A DNA stretch of 64,000 bases from JACVRM01 sp046262315 (GCA_046262315.1 JBHEMZ010000084.1:12720-76719); one strand, 5' to 3'; shown: positions 16,201 through 25,638, numbered from the stretch's first letter. The notes: generated by a model not told the origin, from the letters alone. Program-made: numbers and translations.

Positions 16201-19200
16201 GCTCGACGAGACCTTCACGGTCAACCTCGCCGCTCCCGTCAACGCGACACTCACCGACGCTCAAGGCGTCGGCACGATCGTCGACGACGAAGCCGCGCCC
16301 ACGCTCTCCGTGAGCGACGTCTCGGTGAACGAAGCTGACGCGGCGACGAAGAAGGCGACGTTCACGGTCACGCTTTCCGCTGCGAGCGGGCTGACGGTGA
16401 CCGTGGACTACGCGACGCAGAACGTGACGGCCGTCTCGCCCGCGGATTACGACACGACGTCCGGGACGCTCACGTTCGCGCCGGGGCAGACGTCGAAAGC
16501 GGTCGACGTGACATTCCGAAACGACGCGCTCGACGAGCCTGATGAGACGTTCGACCTCAAGCTGTCGAATCCGGCGAACGCGACCATCTCCGACAGCAGC
16601 GGTACCGCCACGATCCTCGACGACGACGCCACGTCCAGCGTTTCCGTCAACGACGTCTCCGTCAGCGAGGGCGACTCGGGTACGACGATCGCCACGTTCA
16701 CCGTGACGCCGTCGGCCGCGAGCGGTCGCGCGACGTCGGTCAGCTACGCGACGCAGGACGCCTCTGCGACCCAGCCGGCGGACTACGCGTCGGCGAGCGG
16801 GACGATCGCGTTCGCCGCCGGCGAGACGTCCAAGACGGTCGCCGTCACGGTCAACGGCGACCACCCGGACGAGAATGACGAGACGTTCAACCTCGTGCTC
16901 TCGTCGCCGTCGAACCTGACGCTCGGCAAGGCGACCGGCGTCGGAACGATCCGCGACGACGATACGAGGCCGGCCGCCACGACGAGCGCCGCGTCGGGTG
17001 AAGGCGAGACCGGCGCGACGCTGAACGGGAGCGTCAACCCGAACGGGAAGGCGACGACGTACCGCTTCGAGTACGGCCTGAGCACCGCGTACGGCTCACA
17101 GACGGCCGTTGCATCGCTGCCCGCGGGCACCGCCGCCCAGTCCGTCTCGGCCGCGATCTCGGGGCTGACAGCCTCGACGCTCTACCACTACCGCCTGACC
17201 GCCGCGAGCCCCGCCGGATCTACGGACGGTACCGACGGAACCTTCACCACCCGCGATCCGGTGCTGTCGGTGAGCGCAGACGCAGCGACCGTCGCGGAGG
17301 GCGACTCGGCGTCAGTGAACGCGAATTTCACCGTAAAGCTCTCGTCCGCGAGCTCGAAGAGCGTCACCGTCCAGTACGCCGCGCAGGGCAACGATGCCAC
17401 TGCCGGCGAGGACTTCGCGGCCACGGCCGGGACGCTCACCTTCGCGGCCGGGCAAACGCAGAAGACGGTCACCGTGCCCGTGCTGCCCGACACGGTGGAC
17501 GAAGACGACGAGACCTTCAAGCTCGTCCTCTCGAGCCCGGCGAGCGCGACGCTCGGCACGGCGCAGGCAACCGTCACGATCATCGACAACGACCCGCTGG
17601 CGAAGCTCACCGTCGACGACGTCTCCAAGCTCGAGGGCACGGGGGGAACGACGACGTTCACTTTCAACGTTCGGCTCGCGCCTACGAGCGGCCGCACCGT
17701 GACGGTTCAGTACGCGACGCAGGACGGCTCGGCGGTTGCGGGCTCCGACTACACCGCGAAGACCGCGACGCTGACGTTCGCGAAGGGTGAGACGGTGAAG
17801 CAGGTGGACGTGACCGTGACGGGGGACTCCACCTTCGAGGCCGACGAGACCTTCTCGCTGGCGCTGTCGAACGTCGGCAAGGCGGAGATCCAGGACTCGA
17901 TCGGCGTGGCCACGATCCGCAACGACGACACGGCGCCGTACCTCTCCATCGACGACAAGTCGATCATCGAGGGCAACAGCGGCACCGCGAGCCTCGTCCT
18001 GACCGTCAAGCTCTGCCAGCCCGGCACGGGCCAGGCCGACCAGCCGGCGTGCGTGGCCGTTGGCAGCGGTCTGCCGGCGATGGCCAAGTACGCGAGCGCA
18101 AACGGCAGCGCGACGGCGCCGTCGGACTACGACGCGGTCGCGGGCACGCTGACGATCCCTGCGGGGCAGACGAGCGGCACGATCGCGGTCCCCGTCAAGG
18201 GCGACGCCATCTACGAGCCTGACGAGACCTTCACTGTCACGCTTACCGAGCCGGTCAACGCCAACATGGCGCGCGACAAGGGCACGGGCACGGTCCGCAA
18301 CGACGATCAGCCGCCGGTGGTGTCGATCAACGACTCGAACGCGGCCGAGGGCGGCGCGGTCGAGTTCACGGTGACGCTCTGTGCGCCCGGCACGGGCGGC
18401 AAAGGTATGCCCGCCTGCGTTCCGACCGTGAGCGGCGTCGACGTCGAGGTGACGTGGGCGGCGCAGTCCGGCAATCAGTGCGGAGCGTCTCCGCCGGCGT
18501 TCGACACGCTCGACTTCCAGGCGGTTGGCGGCCTGCGCCACATCGCGCCCGGCAAGCAGACAGTGACGCTGAGCGTGCCGACGACACCGGACAAGCTCAA
18601 GGAGCCGGACAAGAAGTTCTGCGCGAAGATCACGTTGCCGGGCGGCTCGCCGGCGGTGCTCGGCCGCGACTTCGGCGTCGGGACGATCGTCGACGACGAT
18701 TCGCCGCCGACCGTCTCGATCAACGACGTGACCGTCACCGAGGGGGACGCGGGTCAGCCCGTTGCGAGCTTCACGGTCACGTTCTCGAACCCGAGCGAGA
18801 TCTGCGCGCCGGCGCCCGAGGACTTCTGCGGTGCCTCCGTCAAGTGGGCCACCCAGGCCGGTACGGCCGGCACGCCCGCGGACTTCTCGACGGCGAGCGG
18901 CTCGGTGCACATGACGCCCCCCGACCCCGAGGCCTCGTTCAGCTACCAGCTCTCCTATCGGGTCGACGTGCCCGTCGCGCCCGATGCGCTCGACGAGCCC
19001 GACGAGCAGTTCGCGGTCGCGCTCTCCGATCCGAAGCATGCCACCCTCGGTCGTGTAACCGGCACGGCGACGGTGGTCGACGACGACTCGCCGCCGCTTG
19101 CGACCACCGACGGCGCGGGCGACCTGACCACGTCGTCGGCGACCTTGAACGGGCGGATCTCCCCGAGCGGCAAGGCCACGAGCGTCTGGTTCGAGTACGG

Positions 19201-20059
19201 GCCGACGATCGCGTACGGCAGCTCGACACAGCCGATCGCGTTGGGCGCCGACGGCGCCGAGCACGCCATAGCCGCCCCGATCACGGGCCTCGCGTTCGGC
19301 ACCACGTACCACTTCCGCATCGTGGCCCGGAATGCCACCGGCACCACCTACGGCGCCGACCGGCTCGCGCCCACCGCGCTGCCGAGAACACTCGTGACGA
19401 CGGGCGGGGCCGCGAACCCGACCATCTCCGAGTTGACGGTCGGCGGCGCGATCAGAACCTGGGGTCAGGCGACCACGTGGTGGTTCGAGTACGGGCTCAC
19501 GAGCTCCTACGGCTCATCGACTCCGGTCCAGACGATCGCCGCGGGCGCTCTCGATGCGCCCGAGCAGACGGTCTCCACGAAGATCGGTGGGCTGAGCGAC
19601 AACAGGACGTACCACTTCCGTCTCGTCGCCACGCGCGGGGACGACACCGTCTACGGTGCGGACGCCACGGGCGAGACGCAGGCGCGCCAGGTCGATCGCG
19701 CCCAGCCTGTCGTGCGCTTCCTCCGTGGCAAGGGCAGGGTGCAGGCCTCGACCGTCTCGGTCGGCGTGAAGTGCCTGCAGGCAGAGGGGCTCTGCCGCGG
19801 AGTCGTGGCGCTCGAGGCGCCCACGCGCTCGCTCGCGGCCAAGGGAGCGAAGGCGGGTAACCAGACCGTCGGCAAGGCGGCGTTCTCGGCCAGGCTCGGG
19901 AAGACGGCGACGATCAAGATCCGCCTCTCGGCGAGCGCCATGCGGGTGCTCAGGCGCACGGGTGTCCTGCGCGTGACCGCGGTCGTCTCTGCGCGCGACG
20001 CGGTCCTGGCGGCGAAGACGAGCCGCCACGCCCTCACGCTGCGGGCGCCGCGCCGCTGA
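13286..20059 (+). CDS. Giant secreted repeat protein: beta-propeller, FN3-like and Calx-beta domains
   Basis: 2257 residues with a signal peptide (LIALAAFAALLVVPALSAST). Residues ~50-390 hold seven ~48-residue repeats with the pattern DVxAVGxT...PLVLRWdGTxW, consistent with a seven-bladed propeller. ~392-475 is a carboxypeptidase-regulatory-like domain (TTTALDGTYSFSGL). Five FN3-like modules (ATLNGTVNPxGKATTYRFEYG) alternate with ten Calx-beta modules ending in TIxDDD; their acidic DExDETF loops suggest calcium binding. The ~125-residue C-terminal domain has two Cys. No LPXTG or membrane anchor was seen. Likely a cell-surface or released adhesin-like protein. GTG 13286 has a purine-rich upstream region. 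Confidence 0.88.
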   Translation: MVDPNVGSSGRRPRRRLIALAAFAALLVVPALSASTLAETPAVPPTCAPAWGIVSSPNPTSGTNRLGAVSALSPTSAWAVGHSVNGTGDELPLVARWNGTSWTGSNPAAAAAGDSRLTGVAPVTATNVFAVGYTVKADSSVVPLVLRWDGTSWSASNPAAGTGNHRLTAVTAVSASDVIAVGYTVEAGAKTPLILRWDGTTWNASQPAAGTGDHELRGVAAISGADVIAVGRTTTGTGDVPLVLRWGGTTWNASNPPAGLGDNVLNAVRAVSGTDVVAVGTASTPATKEPLVLRWNGTVWTSANPSAGLGEHQLLGVAASAANDVWAVGTTGGTATLALHWDGTAWTRATTPNGTGSSALAAASTAGAGHLWAVGSGGSNTLVEHFGPCPELSGRVTSGGAALGGVTVALGGAATGTTTTALDGTYSFSGLTIGADYTVTPSKANNTFSPPSASANDVVYDRTLNFAATPDDPPAATTNPATGVTQTTATLNGTVNPKGKATTYRFEYGTTTAYGSTTSSTSAGSDSLDHPVSAGISSLTAGTTYHFRVVATSAAGTASGLDRTFETADPAVSLSPSSPSVTEGDAGAQNVTFTVSLSAASSQTVTVQYATGGGTAAAGTDYTAKSGTLSFAPGETSKPLAVSVIGDDLDEGDETFGLALSSPTNATIAAGSATVTITDDDTKPTVDTTAATSVTQTGATLNGTVNPHGKATTYRFEYGTSPGSYPNSTTTAAAGSGTAAQPVSATLVNLTAGTTYYFRLVATSAAGTTYGAERSFTTGQPSLSIANASAGETNAPGTMTFTVTLSAASTQPVTVSYATADGTATAPADFGATSGSVTFNAGQISKTISVAIVGDSLDEIDETFTVLLSGATNASIADGQATGTIADEDPTPGLATGNASVTEGNVGATPTAAFTVTLGAPSGRTVTVDWSTADGSAVSPLDYVGTSGSLTFAPGQTTKTVNVTVNGDVLDELDETFTVNLAAPVNATLTDAQGVGTIVDDEAAPTLSVSDVSVNEADAATKKATFTVTLSAASGLTVTVDYATQNVTAVSPADYDTTSGTLTFAPGQTSKAVDVTFRNDALDEPDETFDLKLSNPANATISDSSGTATILDDDATSSVSVNDVSVSEGDSGTTIATFTVTPSAASGRATSVSYATQDASATQPADYASASGTIAFAAGETSKTVAVTVNGDHPDENDETFNLVLSSPSNLTLGKATGVGTIRDDDTRPAATTSAASGEGETGATLNGSVNPNGKATTYRFEYGLSTAYGSQTAVASLPAGTAAQSVSAAISGLTASTLYHYRLTAASPAGSTDGTDGTFTTRDPVLSVSADAATVAEGDSASVNANFTVKLSSASSKSVTVQYAAQGNDATAGEDFAATAGTLTFAAGQTQKTVTVPVLPDTVDEDDETFKLVLSSPASATLGTAQATVTIIDNDPLAKLTVDDVSKLEGTGGTTTFTFNVRLAPTSGRTVTVQYATQDGSAVAGSDYTAKTATLTFAKGETVKQVDVTVTGDSTFEADETFSLALSNVGKAEIQDSIGVATIRNDDTAPYLSIDDKSIIEGNSGTASLVLTVKLCQPGTGQADQPACVAVGSGLPAMAKYASANGSATAPSDYDAVAGTLTIPAGQTSGTIAVPVKGDAIYEPDETFTVTLTEPVNANMARDKGTGTVRNDDQPPVVSINDSNAAEGGAVEFTVTLCAPGTGGKGMPACVPTVSGVDVEVTWAAQSGNQCGASPPAFDTLDFQAVGGLRHIAPGKQTVTLSVPTTPDKLKEPDKKFCAKITLPGGSPAVLGRDFGVGTIVDDDSPPTVSINDVTVTEGDAGQPVASFTVTFSNPSEICAPAPEDFCGASVKWATQAGTAGTPADFSTASGSVHMTPPDPEASFSYQLSYRVDVPVAPDALDEPDEQFAVALSDPKHATLGRVTGTATVVDDDSPPLATTDGAGDLTTSSATLNGRISPSGKATSVWFEYGPTIAYGSSTQPIALGADGAEHAIAAPITGLAFGTTYHFRIVARNATGTTYGADRLAPTALPRTLVTTGGAANPTISELTVGGAIRTWGQATTWWFEYGLTSSYGSSTPVQTIAAGALDAPEQTVSTKIGGLSDNRTYHFRLVATRGDDTVYGADATGETQARQVDRAQPVVRFLRGKGRVQASTVSVGVKCLQAEGLCRGVVALEAPTRSLAAKGAKAGNQTVGKAAFSARLGKTATIKIRLSASAMRVLRRTGVLRVTAVVSARDAVLAAKTSRHALTLRAPRR

Positions 20060-20064
20060 CGTCC

Positions 20065-20091
20065 CGCCGCTTGTGCAGCGGCGAAGCGGCG
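20065..20091 (+). terminator. Hairpin after the giant repeat gene
   Basis: CGCCGCTT and AAGCGGCG pair across an 11-base loop, starting 6 bases after the stop codon. No T-run. Confidence 0.5.
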
Positions 20092-20146
20092 AGTCTGATA
20101 GAAACCTGCCGCGCCGGGGAGCCCTCGGCGTTGACTTTGTGACGAC

Positions 20147-22198
20147 ATGATCGCCGCGTTCTTCCGAGACCACGCCGTGCTGTTCGCGCTCCTGTGCTCG
20201 GGCGCCGGCATCGCCTACGCGGTCGGCCTGACGGCGTGGCTGCTCTCGCGTCCGGCGGGCACCGAGCGCATGCAGGCGATCTCCCGCGCCGTGCAGGAGG
20301 GCGCTTCGGCCTATCTGCGCCGGCAGTACACGACGATCGCAGGCGTCGCCGTCGTGCTCTTCGTTGGCATCGGCTTCTGGAACGACCTCGGCTGGGGAAC
20401 GGCGTTCGGCTTTTTGGTCGGTGCGGTGCTGTCGGCGGCGGCCGGCTTCATCGGCATGAACGTCGCCGTGCGCGCCAACGTGCGCACCGCCGAGGCCGCG
20501 AAGGGTGGAGTCAAGCCCGCGCTCCTGGTCGCCTTCGGCGCCGGCTCGGTCACGGGGCTGATGGTGGTCGGGCTCGGCCTCCTCGGCGTCGCCGGCTACT
20601 ACGGCGTGCTCACGCAGATCTTCGACTACGGCGACAAGTCGGCCACGGAGCACCTGATCGGCCTCGCGTTCGGCGGCTCGCTCATCTCTGTCTTCGCGCG
20701 CCTCGGCGGCGGCATCTACACGAAGGCTGCGGACGTCGGCGCCGACCTCGTCGGCAAGGTCGAAGCGGGCATCCCCGAGGACGACCCGCGCAACCCGGCC
20801 GTGATCGCCGACAACGTGGGGGACAACGTCGGCGACTGCGCCGGCATGGCCGCCGACCTCTTCGAGACCTACGCCGTCACGGCCGTTGCCGTCATGTTCC
20901 TGGCAGCGCTGAACTTCCCCGGCGGCCTCGTCGTCTATCCGCTCGCCATCGGCGGTGTGGCCATCCTCGCCTCGATCATCGGCACGCAGTTCATCCGCTT
21001 CGGCAGCGGGCGCTCGATCATGGGCGCGCTCTACAACGCGGTGATCGTCTCGACGGTGCTCTCGGCGCTCGGGTTCATCCCGGTGACGATGGCGTTCGAC
21101 GACTTCGTCGGCCGCTTCGGCTTCTGGGAGCTCTACGGCTGCACGCTGATCGGGCTCGGCGTGACGTTCCTGCTCGTCGCGATCACCGAGTTCTACACGG
21201 GCACCCGCTGGCGCCCGGTGCGCGGGATCTCGGAGGCCTCCGTAACCGGCCACGCGACCAACATCATCGAGGGGCTCGCCGTCGGCATGCAGGCGACGGC
21301 ACTGCCGGTGATCGTGATCGCGGCCGGGATCATCGGCGCGTACGAGCTCACCGACGACGTCTACGGCGTGGGCGTGGCCGTGATGGCCCAGCTCGCAATG
21401 ACGGGCATGATCGTCGCGCTCGACGCCTACGGGCCCGTGACCGACAACGCGGGCGGCATTGCCGAGATGGCTGATCTGGACGAATCGGTGCGCGGCGTCA
21501 CGGATCCGCTCGACGCCGTCGGCAACACGACGAAGGCTGTCACGAAGGGCTACGCGATCGGCTCGGCCGGCCTTGCGGCGCTCATCCTCTTCGACGGCTA
21601 CCGGACGGAGCTCCGGAACGAGGAGATCGTGGCGACGTTCTCGATCAACGACCCATGGGTGATCGCGGGCCTGTTCGTCGGCGGGATGATGCCGTACCTG
21701 TTCTCGTCGCTCGCGATGCAGGCGGTCGGGCGCGTCGGCGGGCAGGTGGTGCAGGAGGTGCGCCGCCAGTTCAACGAGAACCCGGGGATCATGGAGGGGA
21801 CGGTGCGGCCCGAATACGGCCGCACGGTCGACATCGTCACCAAGGCCGCCATCCGGCGGATGATGCTGCCGAGCCTGATCCCGGTGGCGATTCCGGTCAC
21901 CGTCGGCATCATCAACCCGCGCATGCTCGGGGGGCTGCTGATCGGGACGATCGTGACCGGAATCTTCCTCGCCATCGCCATGACCTCCGGCGGCGGCGCG
22001 TGGGACAACGCGAAGAAGCTGATCGAGGACGGCGCCCACGGCGGCAAGGGCTCGGAGGCGCACGCGGCAGCCGTCACGGGGGACACGGTGGGCGACCCGT
22101 ACAAGGACACGGCCGGGCCGGCCATCAACCCGATGATCAAGATCGCCAACATCGTGGCGATCCTCGCCATTCCTCTCATCGCCTCGATTCACGGCTAA
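20147..22198 (+). CDS. hppA: Membrane-bound proton-pumping pyrophosphatase, K+-independent type
   Basis: 683 residues, about 15-16 membrane helices. Hydrolyses pyrophosphate and pumps H+ across the membrane. The substrate motif DVGADLVGKVE, then NPAVIADNVGDNVGDCAG, and near the end GDTVGDPYKDTAGPAINP are intact. The segment GNTTKAVTKGYAIGSA has Lys and Thr at the positions that are Ala in K+-dependent enzymes, pointing to the K+-independent class. Ion choice (H+) is inferred from that class. ATG 20147 gives the family N-terminus. Confidence 0.95.
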   Translation: MIAAFFRDHAVLFALLCSGAGIAYAVGLTAWLLSRPAGTERMQAISRAVQEGASAYLRRQYTTIAGVAVVLFVGIGFWNDLGWGTAFGFLVGAVLSAAAGFIGMNVAVRANVRTAEAAKGGVKPALLVAFGAGSVTGLMVVGLGLLGVAGYYGVLTQIFDYGDKSATEHLIGLAFGGSLISVFARLGGGIYTKAADVGADLVGKVEAGIPEDDPRNPAVIADNVGDNVGDCAGMAADLFETYAVTAVAVMFLAALNFPGGLVVYPLAIGGVAILASIIGTQFIRFGSGRSIMGALYNAVIVSTVLSALGFIPVTMAFDDFVGRFGFWELYGCTLIGLGVTFLLVAITEFYTGTRWRPVRGISEASVTGHATNIIEGLAVGMQATALPVIVIAAGIIGAYELTDDVYGVGVAVMAQLAMTGMIVALDAYGPVTDNAGGIAEMADLDESVRGVTDPLDAVGNTTKAVTKGYAIGSAGLAALILFDGYRTELRNEEIVATFSINDPWVIAGLFVGGMMPYLFSSLAMQAVGRVGGQVVQEVRRQFNENPGIMEGTVRPEYGRTVDIVTKAAIRRMMLPSLIPVAIPVTVGIINPRMLGGLLIGTIVTGIFLAIAMTSGGGAWDNAKKLIEDGAHGGKGSEAHAAAVTGDTVGDPYKDTAGPAINPMIKIANIVAILAIPLIASIHG

Positions 22199-22226
22199 GC
22201 CACGCGTCCGCCCTCGAGGCCCTGCA

Positions 22227-22232
22227 TAGGGT
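22227..22232 (+). promoter_or_regulatory. -10 box TAGGGT for the cupredoxin-like gene
   Basis: TAGGGT ends 7 bases before GTG 22239. Confidence 0.5.
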
Positions 22233-22238
22233 TAGGCC

Positions 22239-22700
22239 GTGGCTACGGGGGAGACGTCGGGGGCGCGCCGCGTCGGGCGTTCGCTGCTCGTTCTGGGGGG
22301 TGTCGTGCTCGCGGTGGTGCTCTTTCTCGTCCTGCGTCCGGGCGGCAACGACGTCGCGGCCCCGACCCCGACCACGACGACCACCACGTCGACTGCTCCT
22401 GCGACGACCACCACGACGACGGCTCCGCCGCCGGACCGCACGACCGTGATGATCACGATTCGCGACGGCCAGCCGGTCGGCGGCATTCGGCGAGCGCGTG
22501 TCGAGCGCGGGGAGCGGGTCCTCCTCGTCGTGCGCTCGGACGTCCCGGACGAGGTGCACCTGCACGGGTACGACCTCAGCCGCGACGTTCGCGCCGGCGG
22601 CATCGTGAGGCTCGCCTTCGTCGCCGACGTGGAGGGGCGCTTCGAGGTCGAGCTCGAGGAGCGGCACCTCCAGATCGCCGAGCTCGAGGTCACGCCGTGA
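22239..22700 (+). CDS. Membrane-anchored cupredoxin-like protein
   Basis: 153 residues. One N-terminal membrane helix (SLLVLGGVVLAVVLFLVL), then a Thr/Pro spacer of about 35 residues (TTTTTTSTAPATTTTTT), then a small beta domain with VHLHGYD and LAFVADVEGRFEVELEE. The His-x-His and C-terminal pattern resemble EfeO/cupredoxin-type domains, but a clear blue-copper Cys is absent. Its stop overlaps the start of the following gene (GTGA). Such cupredoxin-like genes are commonly paired with the membrane protein family that follows here as a pseudogene. Confidence 0.7.
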   Translation: MATGETSGARRVGRSLLVLGGVVLAVVLFLVLRPGGNDVAAPTPTTTTTTSTAPATTTTTTAPPPDRTTVMITIRDGQPVGGIRRARVERGERVLLVVRSDVPDEVHLHGYDLSRDVRAGGIVRLAFVADVEGRFEVELEERHLQIAELEVTP

Positions 22701-24109
22701 AGCGAGCGCTGGCGGTCGCCGGGCTCGGCGCGCTGCTCGCTCCGCCCGCGGCCGCGGCGCACGGCATCGGCGGCGTGCGAGACCTGCCCCTGCCGCCGTA
22801 GCTCTTCTACTACGGGGGAACCGCGGCGCTGGTGCTCTCGTTCATGCTGCTCGGCGCGCTCTGGCGGCGTCCCCGCCTCGCCGAGCCTGCCGAGCGGCCG
22901 CTCCCCGACGGGCTGCAGCGCGTGCTGCTTTCGACTGTGCTGCGAGCGGTCGGAGGTGGCCTCGGCTTCTTTCTCTTCGTGGTCGTCCTGCTGGCCGCGC
23001 TCGCCGGCGAGAACGACTCGCGCGAGAATCTCGCGCCGACGTTCGTCTACGTGATCTTCTGGCTCGGCCTCGTGCCGGTGGTCGAGCTCTTCGGCAACGT
23101 CTGGACGGTACTGAGCCCCTGGCGGGCGGCTGCCGACGCATATGTCTGGGCGGCGCGTCGGCTCGGTGCCGAGCCGCGTGCGCTTTCGCGCTACCCGGCG
23201 GGCTGGGGGCTCTGGCCCGGCGCAGTCCTGCTCGGCGCCTGGACGGCGCTCGAGCTTGCCTACGTCGACCCGGCGAACGCGCGGGCGCTCGCGCTCGCCA
23301 TCCTGCTCTACTCGTACGTGACCTGGCTCGGCATGGCGGTGTACGGCCGCGAGGCCTAGGCATCGAGCGGCGAGGCGTTCAACGTCTACTTCGGCCTGCT
23401 GGCGCGTCTCGGCCCGTTCGGCTCGCGGAAGCGCGACGACGGCGTCCGCGAGCTGGTGATCCGGCCGCCGCTCCACGGCCTCGGTCGCCCTGAGCCGCAG
23501 CCCGGACTGCTGGCGTTCGTCGCGGTCATGCTCGGCTCGGTCGGCTTCGACGGCTTCAGCCGGACGTCGTCCTGGCAGAACCTTCGCTTCGACGTGCTCG
23601 GCGAAAATCGCTCCCGGGGCCGCTGCCGACCTCGCTTCGACGCTCTTCAACCTCGCCGGACTCCCCGTCGCCGCGGCGCTCGTCGCGATCGCCTACCTGG
23701 CAGCGGTCTGGGCAGCGGAGGCCATCTCCGGCGATCGCCGGCTGCGCAACGAGTTCCTGCTCAGCCTCGTGCCGATCGCGCTCGCCTATGCCGTGGCGCA
23801 TTACTTCTCGCTGCTCCTGACCCAGGGTCAGTTCGCGCTGCCGCTTGCCTCGGATCCGCTCGGGCGGGACTGGGACCTGCTTGGAACCGCCGACTACCGG
23901 TCGAACCTGGCTCCGCTCTCGCCAACGCGATCTGGTATGTGCAGGTCGGCGCCCTCGTTGCGGGCCACGTGCTTGGGCTGGTGCTGGCGCACGACCGCGC
24001 CGTCGCGCTGGTGGGCTCCGCACGCACCGCGCTTCGCAGTCAGTACGCGATGCTCGTCCTGATGGTGATGTACACGGTCGGCGGCCTGTGGCTGCTCTCA
24101 CAGGGCTAG
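22697..24109 (+). pseudogene. Decayed multi-helix membrane protein gene (fenitrothion hydrolase-like)
   Basis: From GTG 22697 the frame reads a signal peptide and HGIGGVRDLPLPP, a pattern seen in actinobacterial membrane proteins annotated as fenitrothion hydrolase. TAG stops interrupt it at 22799-22801 and 23357-23359, each where a Trp (TGG) is expected. The frame then shifts near 23611-23630 into the next frame (FNLAGLPVAAALVAIAYLAA) and returns near 23905-23925 (ANAIWYVQVGALVAGHVLG). In total two nonsense changes and two compensating shifts over 470 codons. The remaining hydrophobic pattern is well kept, so decay looks recent. Function of intact members is not established. Confidence 0.8.
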
Positions 24110-25638
24110 GCACGCCAGTACGCGCGCGTGAAGAGCACCGCGACGGGGAGGATCTCCAGTCGCCCGAGCCACATCAGCACCACCATGACGCCGGTCGAGA
24201 AGTCGCTGAACGCCTCGAACGAGCCCATCGGTCCCGCCGGCCCGAGCCCGGGGCCCACATTCCCGAGCGTCGTCGCGGACGCCGCGACGGCGTCGATCAC
24301 CCGCAGCTCGAGCCCCGTGCGGGAGGCGTCCAGAACGAGCAGCAGCGCGCCGACGGCGAAGATGCCGATGTAGAGCAGCACGAACGCGAGGATCGCCCGC
24401 AGCGTCCGCTCGTCCACGACGCGTCGGTTGAGCCGCACGGGCGCGACCAGCTCCGGATGCACCGTCTGGTCGAGCTCGCGCCGGAGCAGCCGGCCGATCA
24501 GCAGGTGGCGCACGACCTTGACGGAGCCGCCCGTCGAGCCCGCGGAGCCGCCGGCGAACATCAGCCCCACCAGGATCACGAACGCGAGCGTTGTCCAGAG
24601 GTTGAAGTCGGTGCTCGCGAACCCGGTTGTCGTCATCGTGGACACCGCTTGGAAGACCCCGTGCCGCAGAGAGTCGGAGGCACCGTAGAGGTCCTCCGTC
24701 CAGATCTCCACTGCGAGAATCGCCGACCCGAGTATCAGCAGCGTGAGGTAGAGGCGTAGCTCCTCGTCGCGTAGAAGCGGGCGGAAGCGTCCGCGCACCA
24801 CCACCGCGTACGTGAGCGCGAAGTTCGCGCCCGCGAGGAGCATGAAGAGCACGATCACCCACTGCGACGCGGCCGCGAACACCTCGATGGAGCGGGCTTC
24901 GGTGGAGAACCCGCCAGTCGGCAGCGTGGTGAATGCGTGCGCGACGGCCTCGTAGAGCCCCATCCGGCGGTCGACCCCCGTCCAGCCGAGCGCCGCGAGC
25001 GCGAGGATCTGGGCGAGCGTCAGCCCGATATAGAGCAGCCACAGGCGTCGCGCCGTGTCGCGGATGGACGCAGCGAGGGGCTCGATCTCGGGACCGGGGA
25101 GCTCGGTCTCGAGCAGCTGCCGTCCGCCGACACGCAGGCGCGGCAGCACGGCGAGGAAGAGGACGATGATGCCCATGCCGCCGAGCCACTGGGTGAACTG
25201 CCGCCAGAGCGCGAGCGAGTGGTTCAGGTCGTTGACGTCGACGAGGATCGTCGCGCCCGTGGTGGTGAACCCGGACATCGCCTCGAAGTAGGCGTTCAGC
25301 GGATTGGCGAACTGGTCCTCGCCCGAAAGCAGGTACGGCAGGGCGCCGAAGCCGGCGGCGAGCACCCACGTGAGCGCGACAATGAGAAAGCCCTCTCGCA
25401 GGCCGGCCTGCTCGTGGCCGCGGGTCGTCCGCTCGAGGGCGAGGCCGGCCCCCGCTGCGATCGCGCCTGCCCCGAGAAACGGCCACGGCGGCTCCCCGTA
25501 CCCGACGGCGACCGCGGCGGGGAGAGCGGCCGCGAGCGAGAGGTACTTGAGCAATGTCCCCGTCAGGTTCAGCGACGCGGGCACGTCGACGCCGAAGCCG
25601 GGGGAGAGCGCGCGGCGAAGCCCGGAGGCGATACTCAA
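24106..25638 (-). CDS. trkH: TrkH-type potassium uptake channel subunit
   Basis: 510 residues of K+ transporter with four pore repeats visible: MSGFTTTGAT, FTTLPTGGFST, STMTTTGFAS and ATTLGNVGPGLG. The Gly of each filter is conserved. It works with the cytosolic RCK protein TrkA encoded just upstream. The start is TTG 25638, which overlaps the trkA stop (TTGA) and precedes the first helix. The stop overlaps the end of the pseudogene on the other strand. Confidence 0.93.
   Translation of the reverse strand: MSIASGLRRALSPGFGVDVPASLNLTGTLLKYLSLAAALPAAVAVGYGEPPWPFLGAGAIAAGAGLALERTTRGHEQAGLREGFLIVALTWVLAAGFGALPYLLSGEDQFANPLNAYFEAMSGFTTTGATILVDVNDLNHSLALWRQFTQWLGGMGIIVLFLAVLPRLRVGGRQLLETELPGPEIEPLAASIRDTARRLWLLYIGLTLAQILALAALGWTGVDRRMGLYEAVAHAFTTLPTGGFSTEARSIEVFAAASQWVIVLFMLLAGANFALTYAVVVRGRFRPLLRDEELRLYLTLLILGSAILAVEIWTEDLYGASDSLRHGVFQAVSTMTTTGFASTDFNLWTTLAFVILVGLMFAGGSAGSTGGSVKVVRHLLIGRLLRRELDQTVHPELVAPVRLNRRVVDERTLRAILAFVLLYIGIFAVGALLLVLDASRTGLELRVIDAVAASATTLGNVGPGLGPAGPMGSFEAFSDFSTGVMVVLMWLGRLEILPVAVLFTRAYWRA

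Noticed and set aside
14894..16864. Long open frame on the minus strand (656 residues) and another on the plus strand (13435-15861) inside the giant gene
   Set aside because: They are rich in Arg/Ala/Gly with no recognisable motifs and result from high third-position GC in repetitive coding DNA; the other frame has clear repeats.
20130..20146. Rex half-site TTGTGA (as TTTGTGAC) before hppA, also near 9371 and 11514
   Set aside because: Only a half-site with no partner; one copy is simply the end of a coding sequence.
19514..22192. 892-residue minus-strand frame opposite hppA
   Set aside because: Low-complexity Arg/Asp/Glu/His pattern with no family motif, antisense to an intact, highly conserved pyrophosphatase.
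22799..23359. UAG decoding as Trp or an unusual amino acid in the membrane protein gene
   Set aside because: TAG is used as a normal stop in many adjacent genes, and two frameshifts further on show that the gene is decayed rather than recoded.
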